From positions 23,585,369-23,649,368 of the forward strand of contig CM054114.1 in assembly GCA_028673005.1 (NCBI GenBank): 64,000 nucleotides of DNA. Direction: 5' to 3'. The DNA is from Tanypteryx hageni. Taxonomy: Eukaryota; Arthropoda; Insecta; Odonata; Petaluridae. The notes beneath the pieces are model-generated. The model did not search any database. It was not told the DNA's origin and worked only from the letters and a program-made list of their open reading frames with translations. The translations under genes were made by a program, and so were the position numbers. Shown piece by piece: positions 45,201 to 55,263 of this stretch (the first letter of the stretch is position 1; every line of letters begins with the position of its first letter).

Positions 45201-45379
45201 CCAATCTCTTCCAGATCCCACATCACAGGACGGAAATTTATAATAAATCCTTCCATGTTACAGCTTGTAGACTTTGGAACGCCCTACCTACTGACCTCCA
45301 AAACGCAACATCTCTCCACATATTCAAACATAAATACTTTAAATTGCTGTTCTCTGCCCAAAATTCAGGTCAGCTTTAA
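42281..45379 (+). CDS. LINE endonuclease-reverse transcriptase, intact frame
   Basis: No stop occurs from 42281 (just after TGA at 42278-42280) to TAA at 45377-45379. The first credible domain, the endonuclease, starts at ILYLNAQSLTAHIEELRGIL (about 42571). It continues with AIAETWLKPS, FGIFYRPPK, ITGDFNANIL and an S-H box in ISAHDIIYI. The reverse transcriptase has AQGADEIPIVFLHK, DFRPISLLPVLSKAFEK, LQSGFRKSHSTTTALL, LLDFSKAFDSVD, SRGVPQGSTLGPLLFSLYIN and the catalytic YADD at 44519-44530. The C-terminus ends with ACRLWNALPTDLQNATSLHI. There is no ATG near the upstream end; the first ATG lies inside the endonuclease domain, so the true start may be lost, non-AUG or spliced. All catalytic motifs look intact. 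Confidence 0.85.
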   Translation, partial: DNSVPAFIIRTLYRGTKKLSHTWWKSFATWAELPRIVFVAKIEVPGLIPGTILPISFTSASSNLLPITNKSLSSYCNSNTKAILSEQFKPFPRSLQILYLNAQSLTAHIEELRGILPNNKVHIIAIAETWLKPSMSSSTVNIDGFKLYRNDRVGKGGGGVGVYVRNDISTKFIESSECNYSKRPEFLFLELKIYSQKILFGIFYRPPKIGHLSDIDEVISSHINDYNHLIITGDFNANILAPNPDSTYLYNSFNSLGLSILPLNATHHTPTSSTLIDLAVTANPDKVLAHGQLSAPGISAHDIIYIAYSIRSPTHKPKYITYRDFKNINNEKLIADASAMPWYSIEYMDDINDKVEAFNNFAQSLINTHAPLKTKRVSKPHAPWLTTDIKLIMKRRDNAFRIFKNTKTQISFNQFKKLRNKTKQLIRNSKTRYIHSLSRPNSSQSSLWSNLKLFGIGKSKDTQLPPHICLDTLNTLFTTPPTPDDNEIKQNHIHHLLQHTPPTTASPPFQFSPVTQLEVLNCLRKIKSRAQGADEIPIVFLHKIIHLVLPVITHIFNWSLMQNKFPSQWKLAIVRPIPKKSLTSDITDFRPISLLPVLSKAFEKVLHEQITYFLISNNILDSLQSGFRKSHSTTTALLKITDDIRLAMDKREVTIMTLLDFSKAFDSVDVNILLTKLRLMNFSSDSLNLISSYLNDRYQKVVTDNHSSRWIKVSRGVPQGSTLGPLLFSLYINDISSQLAHCKYHLYADDLQIYMHSRSIDLHLIIDKMNHDLTSLSKWSNVNFLKINPLKSQSIIIGYPKLLSSLNFSELPPILLNNSVIRFQKTATNLGLVFNDTLTWTDHITKICNTVNSSLHSLKRIKSITHFSLRKRLITALVLPHLDYCDTVYQDLSNELSLKLQRAQNSCVRFICDLQKRDHVTQPLYTLGWLRTEARRRLHLLSLFYRIITLQNPQYLNSKFSQMNSVHNANTRGTNLFQIPHHRTEIYNKSFHVTACRLWNALPTDLQNATSLHIFKHKYFKLLFSAQNSGQL
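42382..42439 (+). other. 58-nt tRNA-like fold in the LINE leader
   Basis: A perfect 10-bp stem (AAGGATAGTT/AACTATCCTT) encloses two hairpins: TTTTCG-TAG-CGAAAA, and a T-arm look-alike, CCCGG-GTTTGATT-CCGGG. The loop contains a B-box-like GGTTTGATTCC. No D arm is present. The whole lies inside the open frame of the LINE. Confidence 0.5.
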
Positions 45380-46142
45380 CATTTTCTTCTTACCAATTGC
45401 AAGACGGCTTCCTTCACTCTTCCTTACATAATGAACATTAATTAATTTTTTTTGCAGGTTATCGAGTCCGCAAAGTGTACGCCTCCTTCGACTGTTACCT
45501 TTTCATTGTCTAGTGTCTACTATGTTATAGTGTTTATACTAATTCTCATTGTATTATATCATTCTGTATTGTTTCATACTATTTTATACTGATTTATATC
45601 ATTTTGTATTGTTTTATACTATTTTATACTGTTTTATATCATTTTGTATTGTTTTATACTATTTCGTATTACTTTATTTTATTATGTATTGTTTTATATC
45701 ATATGTGTAATTTTATATAATTTCCTTCTTTCTTATGTTATGCATGATCCAACAACAATCTCCATATTCATTGTATATATCTCAAGTATATTTCATCTTA
45801 TTCTGCCTAATTATTGTATTATATTTCCTGGTTTGCATTACGTTAATACCTATATATGTATTTCTTTATGACGGTATACAACGATGCTGTATATACGAAC
45901 ACTTACTGTACATACTGCTTTCTATTTAATGTTGTATTACTATATCATAATATGTACACTATCTAGGGTTTTCGCAGGTTTTTCACACCCCCCTTCTCAG
46001 TGGGTGTTTTCCTGCGTGGGTTTTACTAGGCAGGACATGCCTGTTTTACCTAGGTTTTCCCCACAATCTCTAATCTGTCTTCAATTTTATATATATTTTT
46101 TTACTCTGTATGATTTAGGTATATACTGGTTATGTTATGCGT

Positions 46143-46146
<4 letters not shown>

Positions 46147-46200
<54 letters not shown>
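46147..46200. repeat. (TA)n inside the LINE 3' region
   Basis: About 27 TA units lie about 100 bp before the LINE tail. Confidence 0.95.
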
Positions 46201-46203
<3 letters not shown>

Positions 46204-46319
46204 TACTTTACCTTTTTTTATATTTTTTATATTGACGAAGGGTTAAATGTAAGAATGGACCTTATGGTCTAAATTTCGCCCGAATAAAGACGATTATCTA
46301 TCTATCTATCTACATGGGA

Positions 46320-47390
46320 AATCTGAAATCCACCGAGCAAGGCAATTTTCTCTTGCACATTAAAATATCTTAGAATTGTAATATCGAAGCGAGATTTGTA
46401 CCGATCTCTGAGAGAAAAAGTGGGAATTCTAATTTTTATCGTAAAACGCTCCTCATCGACCGTATTTCTTCGAATTTCGCGTAAATACTGCCGTTTTTGC
46501 AGTTTTTATCGCTCATTACGAGAGTGTAGCCATAGCAACAACTATTGATGGACTCGGATTCGGTATAGTCTAATAAATGCAGGTATTGTTTCTGTCGAAC
46601 GAAAATACGCGTGTTCAATTTAATATCGAATTTTATAACGCTCAATTATGAAATTTGAGAACATAAGGAGCAACATATCTGCGGTGATTTTAAAGCTTTT
46701 AGAGCCAATATAAGTAGGTATTAAATAAATGATTAAATGGAAAGCTCGCATCGTTAGTTCTGTTTTGGTCGTCTTATTATTATGTTATGCAGAGACATAC
46801 TTTTCCCTCCTGTTTGTTGTTGTCAACGAAAACAATCTTCGTAACAAATGAAGTAAACAAGATCTAATTGTAAGTAATAAGTTTTATTTTCTTTATCGCG
46901 CCTACTGAACATATTAATTGAAAGGAAATGGATTATTCAGGACGAAGAAGTGAACTAAAATACGTGTGCACTCAGCTTTTGTAAGTTAAAAGACAAATAA
47001 TTTACGACGAAGGAGTGAGCGTGAGTGTAAAGATTAACGTACTTCATCTCAAGTGAGGTATGTATGAGTTAAATAATAATTCAATTTTCGATTGTTCTAA
47101 GGCAATTTCTGTATTTCTTTGGCATCGGTTCTAATATATATCCTTTAGCAGTGCTTAGACTTTAAATATATCTTGTTTTCTAAATTGATTATATCCAACA
47201 ATGGAGGCTTATTTCTTGTGTCGTCTCTGTTGGCCGTTACCGTGGAAACCACACGATGCAGAACTAGCTCATTCTTGTTGAAAAACGAAGGAAGAAGGAG
47301 CAAATAATGGGCGGGAGAGGTAATTAACTTGTTTTTCACCAATATTATTGAAAATCTGGCATATTTCAGAACTCGGAAGGTAGCCTAGCT
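46320..47390. other. Sequence of mixed composition, no feature supported
   Basis: No splice-bounded frame or transposon end was found. The absence of obvious repeats makes this one of the more unique-looking parts of the window. Confidence 0.3.
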
Positions 47391-47429
47391 CAGTTGATTA
47401 GTGGAATTTTAATTAAATGTTACTACTCG

Positions 47430-47620
47430 TTGCAATTAACGATCGCTATTCTAGCCCTAATTTCATCGGTACATTTTGATCCTCTCGTTATCATACTAGC
47501 AAGGTGCTTTACTTTACGATCTGAAACTGGTTCCGATGGCTTTCCATCTTACGTTCAAGTTTTTCCTTTCTCGATATCCAAATCAATTGGATTTTTTCTT
47601 ATTCGTTTCCTAGGATAATT
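47430..47620 (-). mobile_element. Diverged RTE fragment
   Basis: Read antisense, a stretch aligns by eye with the antisense of the RTE reverse transcriptase near 55740-55880. Shared blocks are ATTCTAG..CTAATTTCATC.GTACATTTTG, CTCTCGTTAT.ATACT, TCTGAAACT.GTTC and GGCTTTCC. On the coding (minus) strand this is the YLGSI region. It is a different, older subfamily from the other copies here. Confidence 0.7.
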
Positions 47621-47909
47621 TTGCTCATTTAACCTTAGCTGTGTCCGTCCGTCTTTCGAAGCATTCGTCCTCGGTACAAAGACTAACTATTAATGCATAC
47701 ACAACCAGTAAATTACTTATATAATCCTATCTCGTACAACATCTTTCTTAGCTTGAAACTATCAAAGTAGGTTTATGAGTTAATACAAAATATAGTTTTA
47801 AGAAATTATTTTCTTTTTGACAATCTTTGAATAGTTCAAAATGTAAAAGAAAGAGCAAATCCGTCGACATACGTTAAATCCGAAATTCTTTTCTCATTTT
47901 TGTCTGCAG

Positions 47910-48073
47910 ATTTTGGTGATTATTTGGCCCTAGGGCTGGCCATATTAATAGCTGGCGCTCTGATAGCGTGGTGGATCTGGGGGGTTTGCAGGCGGTACTG
48001 CGTCGGGCGCCGAAGGAGATGGTCTGTTGAAGACGGCGTGCCCGACGCGGCGTACGATACCGCCAATTTGCCT
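47910..48073 (+). CDS. Host exon encoding a transmembrane segment and basic juxtamembrane tail
   Basis: A 164-nt exon lies between acceptor TTTTTGTCTGCAG (ending 47909) and donor CCT|GTAAGTATAA (48073/48074). It begins after the first base of a codon and ends on a codon boundary. It encodes DYLALGLAILIAGALIAWWI, a hydrophobic helix of about 20 residues with tryptophans at the membrane edge. CRRYCVGRRRRWS follows, then an acidic PDAAYDTANLP. Positive charges after the helix predict this side is cytoplasmic, so a single-pass receptor or adhesion protein is likely. The exon is GC- and CpG-rich in AT-rich surroundings and free of repeats. I do not recognise the gene; neighbouring exons were not found. 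Confidence 0.65.
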
Positions 48074-48533
48074 GTAAGTATAATACTTGCGATTACATTC
48101 TTCTTCTTCTCTTATCTTATAAACCCTTCTAATACGTTATTTTATGCTGTTAATAACAGAAATGTTTCTGCTCTGATCCGCCTTCGGATCCCAAAGTATG
48201 ATTTATGTATTTATTTATATAGTATATTGAGAAACTTCATCTACTTCATTTCATATCTACATAATTACGTTGTTGTTCTCTTATTCAGAATATATATAAT
48301 ACATAATAAAAAAACACCAGGACCAGCAACACGTGAGTGTTTATCACGATGTTCTGATTTTTCTGAATATATTTACTCTGATGCGTGAATGTATTTGATG
48401 GTGCCAGTCATAGATGAAAATATTTCTCTCTCTCTAAGATTTTAATGTATTAAATTATATCTCACTTCCCAAAACTTGTTAAGATTGATAAGATTGTTAG
48501 CATGTCAGCTGATACTACCAATAGGTACTAACA

Positions 48534-48770
48534 TTGGAGGTGCAAAAAGTACAGGTTCTAAGAATCTATTCCGGAAATTATCGCACAACTGTAGTCGAAC
48601 ATTTGTGGGGATTAGTTGCACGGAACACATTTACATTAAAGCGGTCTGTGGAAGTTGGTATTGTAAAAATATTCAGATTTGTTCACATTGACACGGTACG
48701 AGTGGAGGCACTGAAATCATTTTGTGATTTTAACGACAAATTTGGTCGCATACGAGCACAAGATTTCTGA
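48534..48770 (+). pseudogene. Possible hAT-type or other transposase fragment
   Basis: The open frame has GLVARNTFTLKRSVEVGIVK and HIDTVRVEALKSFCDFNDKF, ending at a stop at 48768. The 'RVEALKSFC.F.D' text recalls the middle of some hAT transposases (K.FC.F...Y), but the match is short. No ends were found. Confidence 0.25.
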
Positions 48771-49049
48771 GACTGGTGCCTACTCTTGAAAAATAAATAC
48801 TAATAATGGTACAACAGCTTGTTTTTTTTTATAAGTTGAAAATGCCCCCGTTATTCTTCCGAAATTAGCCGAAGATCCTAAGTGAGAGAACTTTGGTTCT
48901 GGTTATTACACAATGTTGATGCTATTTACAAAATGGAGGGGATGCCGCAAGTGAATTTTTGCGCATGTATAAGAATTTGGAAGGGAAAGAAATCTAAGTT
49001 ATTCCGTCCAAAGTGAAAGAAATGGAGAGGAAAAGTGCTAACGAGGGTA

Positions 49050-49767
49050 CAGCCTTCCCTCGTTTTACAAACCTAATTCGTTCCACGAAAACTGTTCCTC
49101 AGGCGAAAACTCGTAAAACAATGTTTATTTTCCCATTACATCCTATGTAAAAATTTTAATTGGTTCCGAAGGCCAAAATAAAAAAATATCCCACAGTTCA
49201 CTTAAAAACAATACCGAATGATAACAAATTGAGAAAAAACATCAATAATGATATATTAATGTATTTAAATGACATTCCTAGTCATATGATGTCTTACTCT
49301 ATATATTAGCGGTATTATGCTATGATATCTTAGCCTATGGTAGCCTACGATAGGTTAATTAAATGCGGCGTATATGTCCTTCGACCGCTCGCCTTTCTTC
49401 AATCTTTGAATAATATGCATTTACTTTCTGGGATACACAAAAAGCCCTTCTCTCTGTTTTCACTTTACCACTTTCAATAACTGAAAGGCCAAAATATATC
49501 TTGATTTAAAAGATAAAAATGCACACCACTCAGCGAACCGAATTTCACAAAGAACGGCAACGCGCGTACTGAGACCGAGATGATAATTCTTATTCGGAAC
49601 AGCGCATTTATTCGATATTTGAAAAAAGAGGATATTCTTGCTAACGTAACGAACTCTTATAAGCGAAAATTTGTCGTTCGCAAATCGAATAAAAATAGGC
49701 ATGAAATTGCTCAGTTCGTGTAAGCAAGAACTGGTAAAATGGTAGTTCGTAAAACTAGGGAAGGCTG
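49050..49767. mobile_element. Pogo/Tigger-type MITE
   Basis: The left end CAGCCTTCCCTCGTTTTACA (preceded by TA at 49048-49049) and the right end, reverse complemented (CAGCCTTCCCTAGTTTTACG), form 23-bp inverted repeats with two or three differences. Inner motifs GCGAAAACTCGTAAAAC and CCCATTACATCCTATGTAAA are typical of Tigger-derived MITEs. The length is 718 bp and there is no transposase frame. The right flanking dinucleotide is CA, so one TA has mutated. Confidence 0.8.
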
Positions 49768-50319
49768 CATTCATTCCAGCCATCCATCAAGATGATCTTT
49801 TTAATGAACTGTGTGTGTGTGTGTCCATAATTTATATCTTAATGAGAACGCGCTAGCCGAATGGGACATGGAGTAATTACCTACAGATCAGAGATGGTTA
49901 AATGTGCATACTTATAGATTTTTGTCGTGAAAACATTAATATTCCAAGCACAGAAAATGTGCTAATTCATCGTCTCTTTGCCGGGTACTAACGCTGCGAT
50001 AGAGAGGTCATTTTCGCTTATTAACAACATTTGAGGAACGGATAAGCCATCGCTTAATAGTGATGCCATATCATCTCTCTTGGTAATCCCAATGAATTAC
50101 TGCGAGACTTGCCAAAAGATGATGATGATTTAATTTTTATACTTTTGTAGGATTTTTCATAAAAAGAAATTCACAAATCGGAAAATTTTTTTGTTGGACC
50201 ATACGTCCCGAATTTTGGATCGGAAAATATGGTCAACGTATGCATATTGTATCTGGTTACTCCCTTAATAATACCAACTATCAGCAGTGGTTCTCTTCTT
50301 CCTTACCCAGTTCCCCAAT

Positions 50320-51040
50320 AAAATGTTGTATAAATATGAAATTCCTTTAATGACTAAATTGACATATTTCGAACGGATCGACTTAGCAGGGGTGCCACAA
50401 ATGTATAGTTAAACTTTTCAGTAATTATGAATTTGGGAGGAATTGGCTTAAGGGAGCTCAACGAAATTTAGTATGAAAAAGGTGTGCAACACAAAAAACA
50501 AAAATCAATGCATTTAGTTTATATATGGAAAGCAGAGCTGCCACAATGCAAGTAATAAAAACATTATTTTTACAAGTATTTGAGTTGAACTGTCCTCATC
50601 AGTTTTACCCAAATTTAATATTTACAATGTACACATACATATAAAACCATTATAACATATTTGGACCGGATCAATCGAACAGGTGTGCCATAATTGCAAT
50701 TGAATCCTTTTAGTAATTATGGATTTTGATGGAATTGGCTGAACGGATTTAAACTAAATTTTTTATATAAAATTTGTAAGATTTACCATAATGAAATGAA
50801 GATGTGTAAAGCGTAGCTAAAGCGCAGGGCTGTCACAGTAAAAATTAAAATAATATTAGTTTTTTTGCGTATTTCTAGAGAACTCACGGCAACGATTTTA
50901 TCCCAATTAGGTATATATAATCTTCATATAAATAAATAACCAAGAAAACATATTTTAACCGGGTCGACTATACAGAGCTAGCACAATTAAAATTTTTCTG
51001 TAACTATGAATATGACGTTAAGCACTACTGTGCCGAGGGA
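50320..51040. repeat. Tandem repeat of 293 bp, about 2.5 copies
   Basis: ACATATTTCGAACGGATCGAC (50362), ACATATTTGGACCGGATCAA (50655) and ACATATTTTAACCGGGTCGA (50948) mark successive units exactly 293 bp apart. Shared text includes TTAGTAATTATGRATTTKG.WGGAATTGGCT, CTGCCACA.T and TTTACCCAAATT/TTTATCCCAATT. The units have diverged considerably. No frame or inverted termini were seen. Confidence 0.75.
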
Positions 51041-51167
51041 AACTGCTGTACGTCCTCATTTGTTATTAAAATATTTTCATTTATTTTGAAACCCACTAAA
51101 GGTTATTTTAATTTAAGGAATGCAATTTGAATAGTAGTTTTAAGGAAGCATTATGGAAAAGTTTTAA

Positions 51168-52386
51168 CGCTTCCCGTGTCGAATACGATATATTCCGCAC
51201 TTGCGTTTTTCCCTTGCATGTCGTTTGTGACATATTCCGCATGCCTGCTGTTCCGTGTCGTATACGATATCTTCCGCATTCTGCCATTCACTAACATAGC
51301 TTTTACTCTACCTTCCGTAAGTGATACTGGACGGCAGGAGATGGTCGCTTTCCAAAGAGAATACTGGTAGTGACGTCAAACCACCGAGTAAGTCAAAATA
51401 ACCCATAAAATTTACATTTTTCGAACTTGAATTTCCTTTTTGAGAACGTAAACATCCGTCATGGCGGACTTGGAAGTATCGCTATCCGATTTGGCCCAAT
51501 TATTAGCTCAAATAAGTGATCACGAAGAATATTTCCATAGTTTTAGTGATGAATCATATAGTCTGATGAATAGTGAAAGGGAATTAGACGAAGATGAGAA
51601 GGAAATCGTGTTAAATGGTCAACCTATGCCAAGACTTGAGAAAGGTTGGTTGGACTTTGTTTCTAATGACCCTGCTCCAAGTTTTCAACCTAATTTTTGT
51701 GAGGTTACACCAGGAATAATTCTTCCAAGTGATTTTAATATTCACAGCGAACCTATACAATATTTCCGACTTTTTTTTGGAGATGAAATGATCAGTCTAA
51801 TACGCGATTAAACCAATCTCTACGGCAAAAACAGAAAATTGGCCAAGCAGAATTCGCCTACATCACGTCTCGCTAAATGGAAGAGTAGTGAATCTTGTGA
51901 TATCGAGGCCTTCCTTGGCGTAATTATAAACATGGGCCTAAATCCAAAGACTGAAATACAAGAATATTTTAGTACAGAATGGATCAAGCAAATGCAATTT
52001 TTTGGCGATGTTTTTTCTTTAAATGATTTTCTCATGCTATTTTCCAATTGCATTGAGGACTATCACACAAAGAAAAATATTTGAGTAGTAGCGGAGTGCA
52101 AACAGATGTAAATATTCAATTAACTGTAAATAGTGTATATTAGTTAGAGACAGTATTCAGAGATGCACCACCAGTTTTAGAAAAATCACTGCTAAACAGC
52201 ATCATACTTGGAGAGTAATAACTACCTCATATCTATAATATTTATGTTATAAGTGCAGTTTTCATATATATGAATATGTAGTTGACTGATTTGGCTTTTA
52301 AAAAAATATCCATTTTGAAAAAATTATATCTGAAAATAATGAACAGGAATTTATAATCTCTGTATATTTTAGCGACATGGGAAGGG
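51168..52386 (+). mobile_element. Internally deleted piggyBac-like element
   Basis: TTAA lies at 51164-51167 and 52387-52390. The left end reads CGCTTCCCGTGTCG and the right end, reverse complemented, CCCTTCCCATGTCG. A subterminal TTCCGTGTCGTATACGATAT repeat of CCCGTGTCGAATACGATAT lies just inside the left end (51172-51190 and 51250-51270). The length of 1219 bp is about half that of a full element. Only the N-terminal third of the transposase remains. Confidence 0.85.
51461..52084 (+). pseudogene. PiggyBac transposase N-terminal third
   Basis: ATG at 51461 begins MADLEVSLSDLAQLLAQISD and is open for 116 codons. Its acidic beginning is followed by VSNDPAPSFQPNF, PSDFNIHSEPIQYFRLFFGD and EMISLIRD before TAA. 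That is the region just before the catalytic core, including the 'P...F..FF.DE....I...TN.Y' block. The next segment (51809-52084) continues in the same frame after the stop with TNLYGKNRKLAKQNS, WKSSESCDIEAFLGVIINMG and ..FSLNDFLMLFSNC. It ends where the DDE core should start. No catalytic aspartates remain. Confidence 0.85.
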
Positions 52387-52589
52387 TTAAAACGTTTGTA
52401 GTTGTGAATGCAATTGTCGAGTCGAGATTAATTTTCTGTTATAATAATAATAATTTGCTGCTGTGACCCCAGTATGAGGCATTGCATTGTCAAGAGCATA
52501 ATCAATAAAAAATACAGTAAAATACAATGAATAAAAGTGCACAACACTACAATACAAAAGCCACCATTTAAGAAAAATTTTACAATTTT

Positions 52590-53925
52590 TCTGAGAGAAA
52601 CTCATTTATACTATAATAAGGACCTTTTAACATTATATCCTTAACATTTCTTTTAAATATGATTGCAGGCATAGATTTGAGTTTAATAGGGAGTGAATTG
52701 TGCAGTTCTTTACTAGAATATTCATAATCATTTTGGCTTGTTGCAAGCCCACAGTATTTCATATCAATATTTTTACAATATCTCTTTTCATATTTGTGAA
52801 TATCGCCATGTACAACATTTTTGAAGCCAGAGTGAACATAACAAGGGGCTTCCAAGATATACACAAAGAATAATGTTAAGATATTGCTACATCTAAAAGC
52901 ATCTCTACAATGTTCTCTTAGTTTGAGATTGTGCATAATTCTAATTGTCTTTTTCTGCATACAGAATATCTGTTTAGTAATAGAATTCTGTAAAACATAA
53001 CACTATGAAATAAAGTTAAATAGGCGCATCTGAGGGTATCATAGGATAGATACTTCAGTCCTTAATCTTGTTAAAAGATGTATTAATTTTGTTTTTTAAG
53101 TACTATTCAAGGTGCTTGTTCCAAGTAGGCCCAGGGTCCAAAACTATTCCTAGAAGTTCACCTGCTTCATTTCTATTTAAGAAACTTTTGGATTGGTTAA
53201 AATGCAGATGTTGGTTTTTGGTAACATTGAGGCTCAATTTATTACAGGCAAACCATGAAGAAAAGAAGATTTGCCACAATTTCTAGCATTTTACAGTTTA
53301 TGCCACTTAGTTTTGCATTTTTAAGATAGGAAACAAAATCATTAGTATTTTGAGTGAAATTTTTATGTGTATTTAGCAAATACCTGTGGTGACAAGGAGT
53401 TTTGCTTGGATTTTATACTTTTTGTAGAGTTTGTGATAGACCAGCTTTGCTTGGACTTATTATTGGAGTATCAACCTGTCATTTTATTCTAGTTTTGCTT
53501 TATTTATTGCTAATTTATATTCTTTCGTGGCAGTTTTGATCGGATATTTGCCTTGAAATTTTAAAGATATTTTCTTTGTTTAATATTAGATTGTCTGTGT
53601 ACCAGGTTAGCCTTTTCTTTCTGTTTAATATTTTTTTATTAGTCATGTAGGGAAAAAAAGAGCTCAAAGTTACCCATAAAAATATTCTAAAGTTAAGAAA
53701 GTAACGTACCGAATCCTCACAATCCTCATGGATTTCATTCCATTTGAACGTACTCAAGTGCTTACAAAACCTATTTATGTTACTCATATTTAAATCCCTA
53801 CACATCCTGATGGGGGTTTTATCTTCCAAAATTTCCTTTATACAGTTAAAAATAAATTAACATTTTTCTCACCAAAAAATCAATATTAAAATCACCTATT
53901 ACACAATGCTTGTCACCTGTTGTTA
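52590..53925 (-). mobile_element. Jockey-type LINE remnant (endonuclease end, linker and RT C-terminus)
   Basis: On the minus strand, from high to low: DKHCVIGDFNIDFLVRKM (53920-53860, endonuclease); NMSNINRFCKHLSTFKWNEI and KRLTWYTDNLILNKENIFKI (53829-53515, linker); WFACNKLSLNVTKNQHLHFN and GIVLDPGPTWNKHLE (about 53270-53110); and KKTIRIMHNLKLREHC plus ELHNSLPIKLKSMPAIIFKR (52960-52583, RT C-terminus). The catalytic palm between 53500 and 53280 is deleted. The order is that of one Jockey-like frame with several breaks. Confidence 0.75.
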
Positions 53926-54170
53926 ATGAATTCTTACATTCAGTCCTATCTCCCTTACCCTTGTAGAACGGTACAATTACACCATCCTTCCATTCAGCAG
54001 GCACTCTCGAACTCCTTGCACACAGATTGCACAGATCACACATCCAACACATAAGCAAATCACCTCCATACTTCAACATCTCTCACGTTATGCCATCCAC
54101 ACCTGCAGCTTTTCCATTTTTCAGCATATTCACTGCTTTGACTTTGGACACAATATATAACGCAATGAAC
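53925..54170 (-). mobile_element. Second LINE fragment (RT fingers) fused to the Jockey-type remnant
   Basis: The minus-strand frame 54079-53930 reads MLKYGGDLLMCWMCDLCNLC, SSRVPAEWKDGVIVPFYKGK and GDRTECKN. Upstream, KVKAVNMLKNGKAAGVDGIT continues the same domain to about 54165. This is the RT motif-0/1 region of another LINE type ('EMLKYGG...W...C....VP..W....I.P.YKGKGD'). At ECKN the text jumps into the endonuclease of the neighbouring LINE, a join that cannot be native. Confidence 0.75.
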
Positions 54171-54199
54171 TATTCTTCACCAACCAAAGAACCATCGTT

Positions 54200-55215
54200 C
54201 ACCACTGCTGGGTTTGAACGATACTGAACGAAACCAAACTGATGGTAATTCACATTGTACGGTTGGGCACGTTCGAGCACGTCGCGTATCGGGCAAAATA
54301 TTCTCAGCAAGAATACCGGCCATAAACGTAACGTGCCGTATAATATGAATACATCATTTGAAAACCATTCAACAATATTTTTCAGAACCGATATGCTACG
54401 TGCTTGAAACGTTTGATGCCTGATAATATGAATCTACCTTAAGTATGAGTAGGTTATCATGAATAATGACACATCTCAGTTGTGCTCTGTTAGTGAAAAA
54501 TAAATGACGTATTTCTTTCTGCAATAACCACAGATTTTGTGTCGTAACGTTTTAATGTGTTAGAATTTTTCGGTGATGAAAGAGATTCGCTTAACGCCGT
54601 TACTGAAAATGAAGTTTGAAGGTCCATATGATCAGAACCAATTTATGTTCCCGATCAATTTATAAGCCTGAGAAGATATGTGAAGAAAACAGGCGAACCG
54701 TATAAGGTTATTGACTATGTCACAGCAATTTGTTGATTTGAATAAATTAAGTACGACATTTAGAAATAATTTTAGCAAGAATACAGAAGGCGATACTGTA
54801 AAGATAGGTGACATAAGAATTTTAAAAGTGGAAAGCAAAACTGCAGTGATTTCTATAATAATCTCTGTTCTATAAATTGAAATTATTGTAAGAATATGTT
54901 ATAATATAATAACTTTATACTTTTTCAACAATTTTTATTTTTAGTAATTTGTTACATCTGAAAGACTTTTCAAATTTTACAAGAATAAAGTCGTAAGTCA
55001 AAATAGGGGTTGAAAAGGGAGTGTTTTAGTGGTTACTATTCACACTAAAAGTAAAATGAATATGCATTAATTAGGTTCAGAGAATGCTGAAATAATGTTA
55101 TATAATAATTTATAATAATTCATAGTTTTATTTTAAGTAAAAAAAATGAAATTTTCAAATTGCTCTCCTGAAAAATTGCATTTTCGGAGTTGTCACTATT
55201 GTAGCAGATGAGCGA
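54200..55215. other. AT-rich sequence, no feature seen
   Basis: No frame, splice-bounded exon or repeat end was recognised between the LINE debris and the second long RTE copy. Confidence 0.35.
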
Positions 55216-55263
55216 TATATATCATCATCATCATAGGTAGTCTGTCCGTAGACAGGTCCGTGA

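Larger units (their letters stand above)
42281..46312 (+). mobile_element. CR1-group LINE, near complete
   Basis: A long open frame with endonuclease and reverse transcriptase is followed by a roughly 930-bp 3' region rich in ATTTTATACTGTTTTATATC repeats (45560-45700), an internal (TA)n, AATAAA at 46283 and a (TATC)n tail (46290-46310). The simple 4-bp tail and domain order suit the CR1/L2/Kiri group; the exact clade was not determined. A separate ORF1 was not found, so the 5' end may be truncated. Target duplications were not established. Confidence 0.8.

Noticed and set aside
48301..48335. 12-nt microexon after the transmembrane exon
   Set aside because: The acceptor-like AACACCAG lacks a pyrimidine tract and the call cannot be supported without transcripts.
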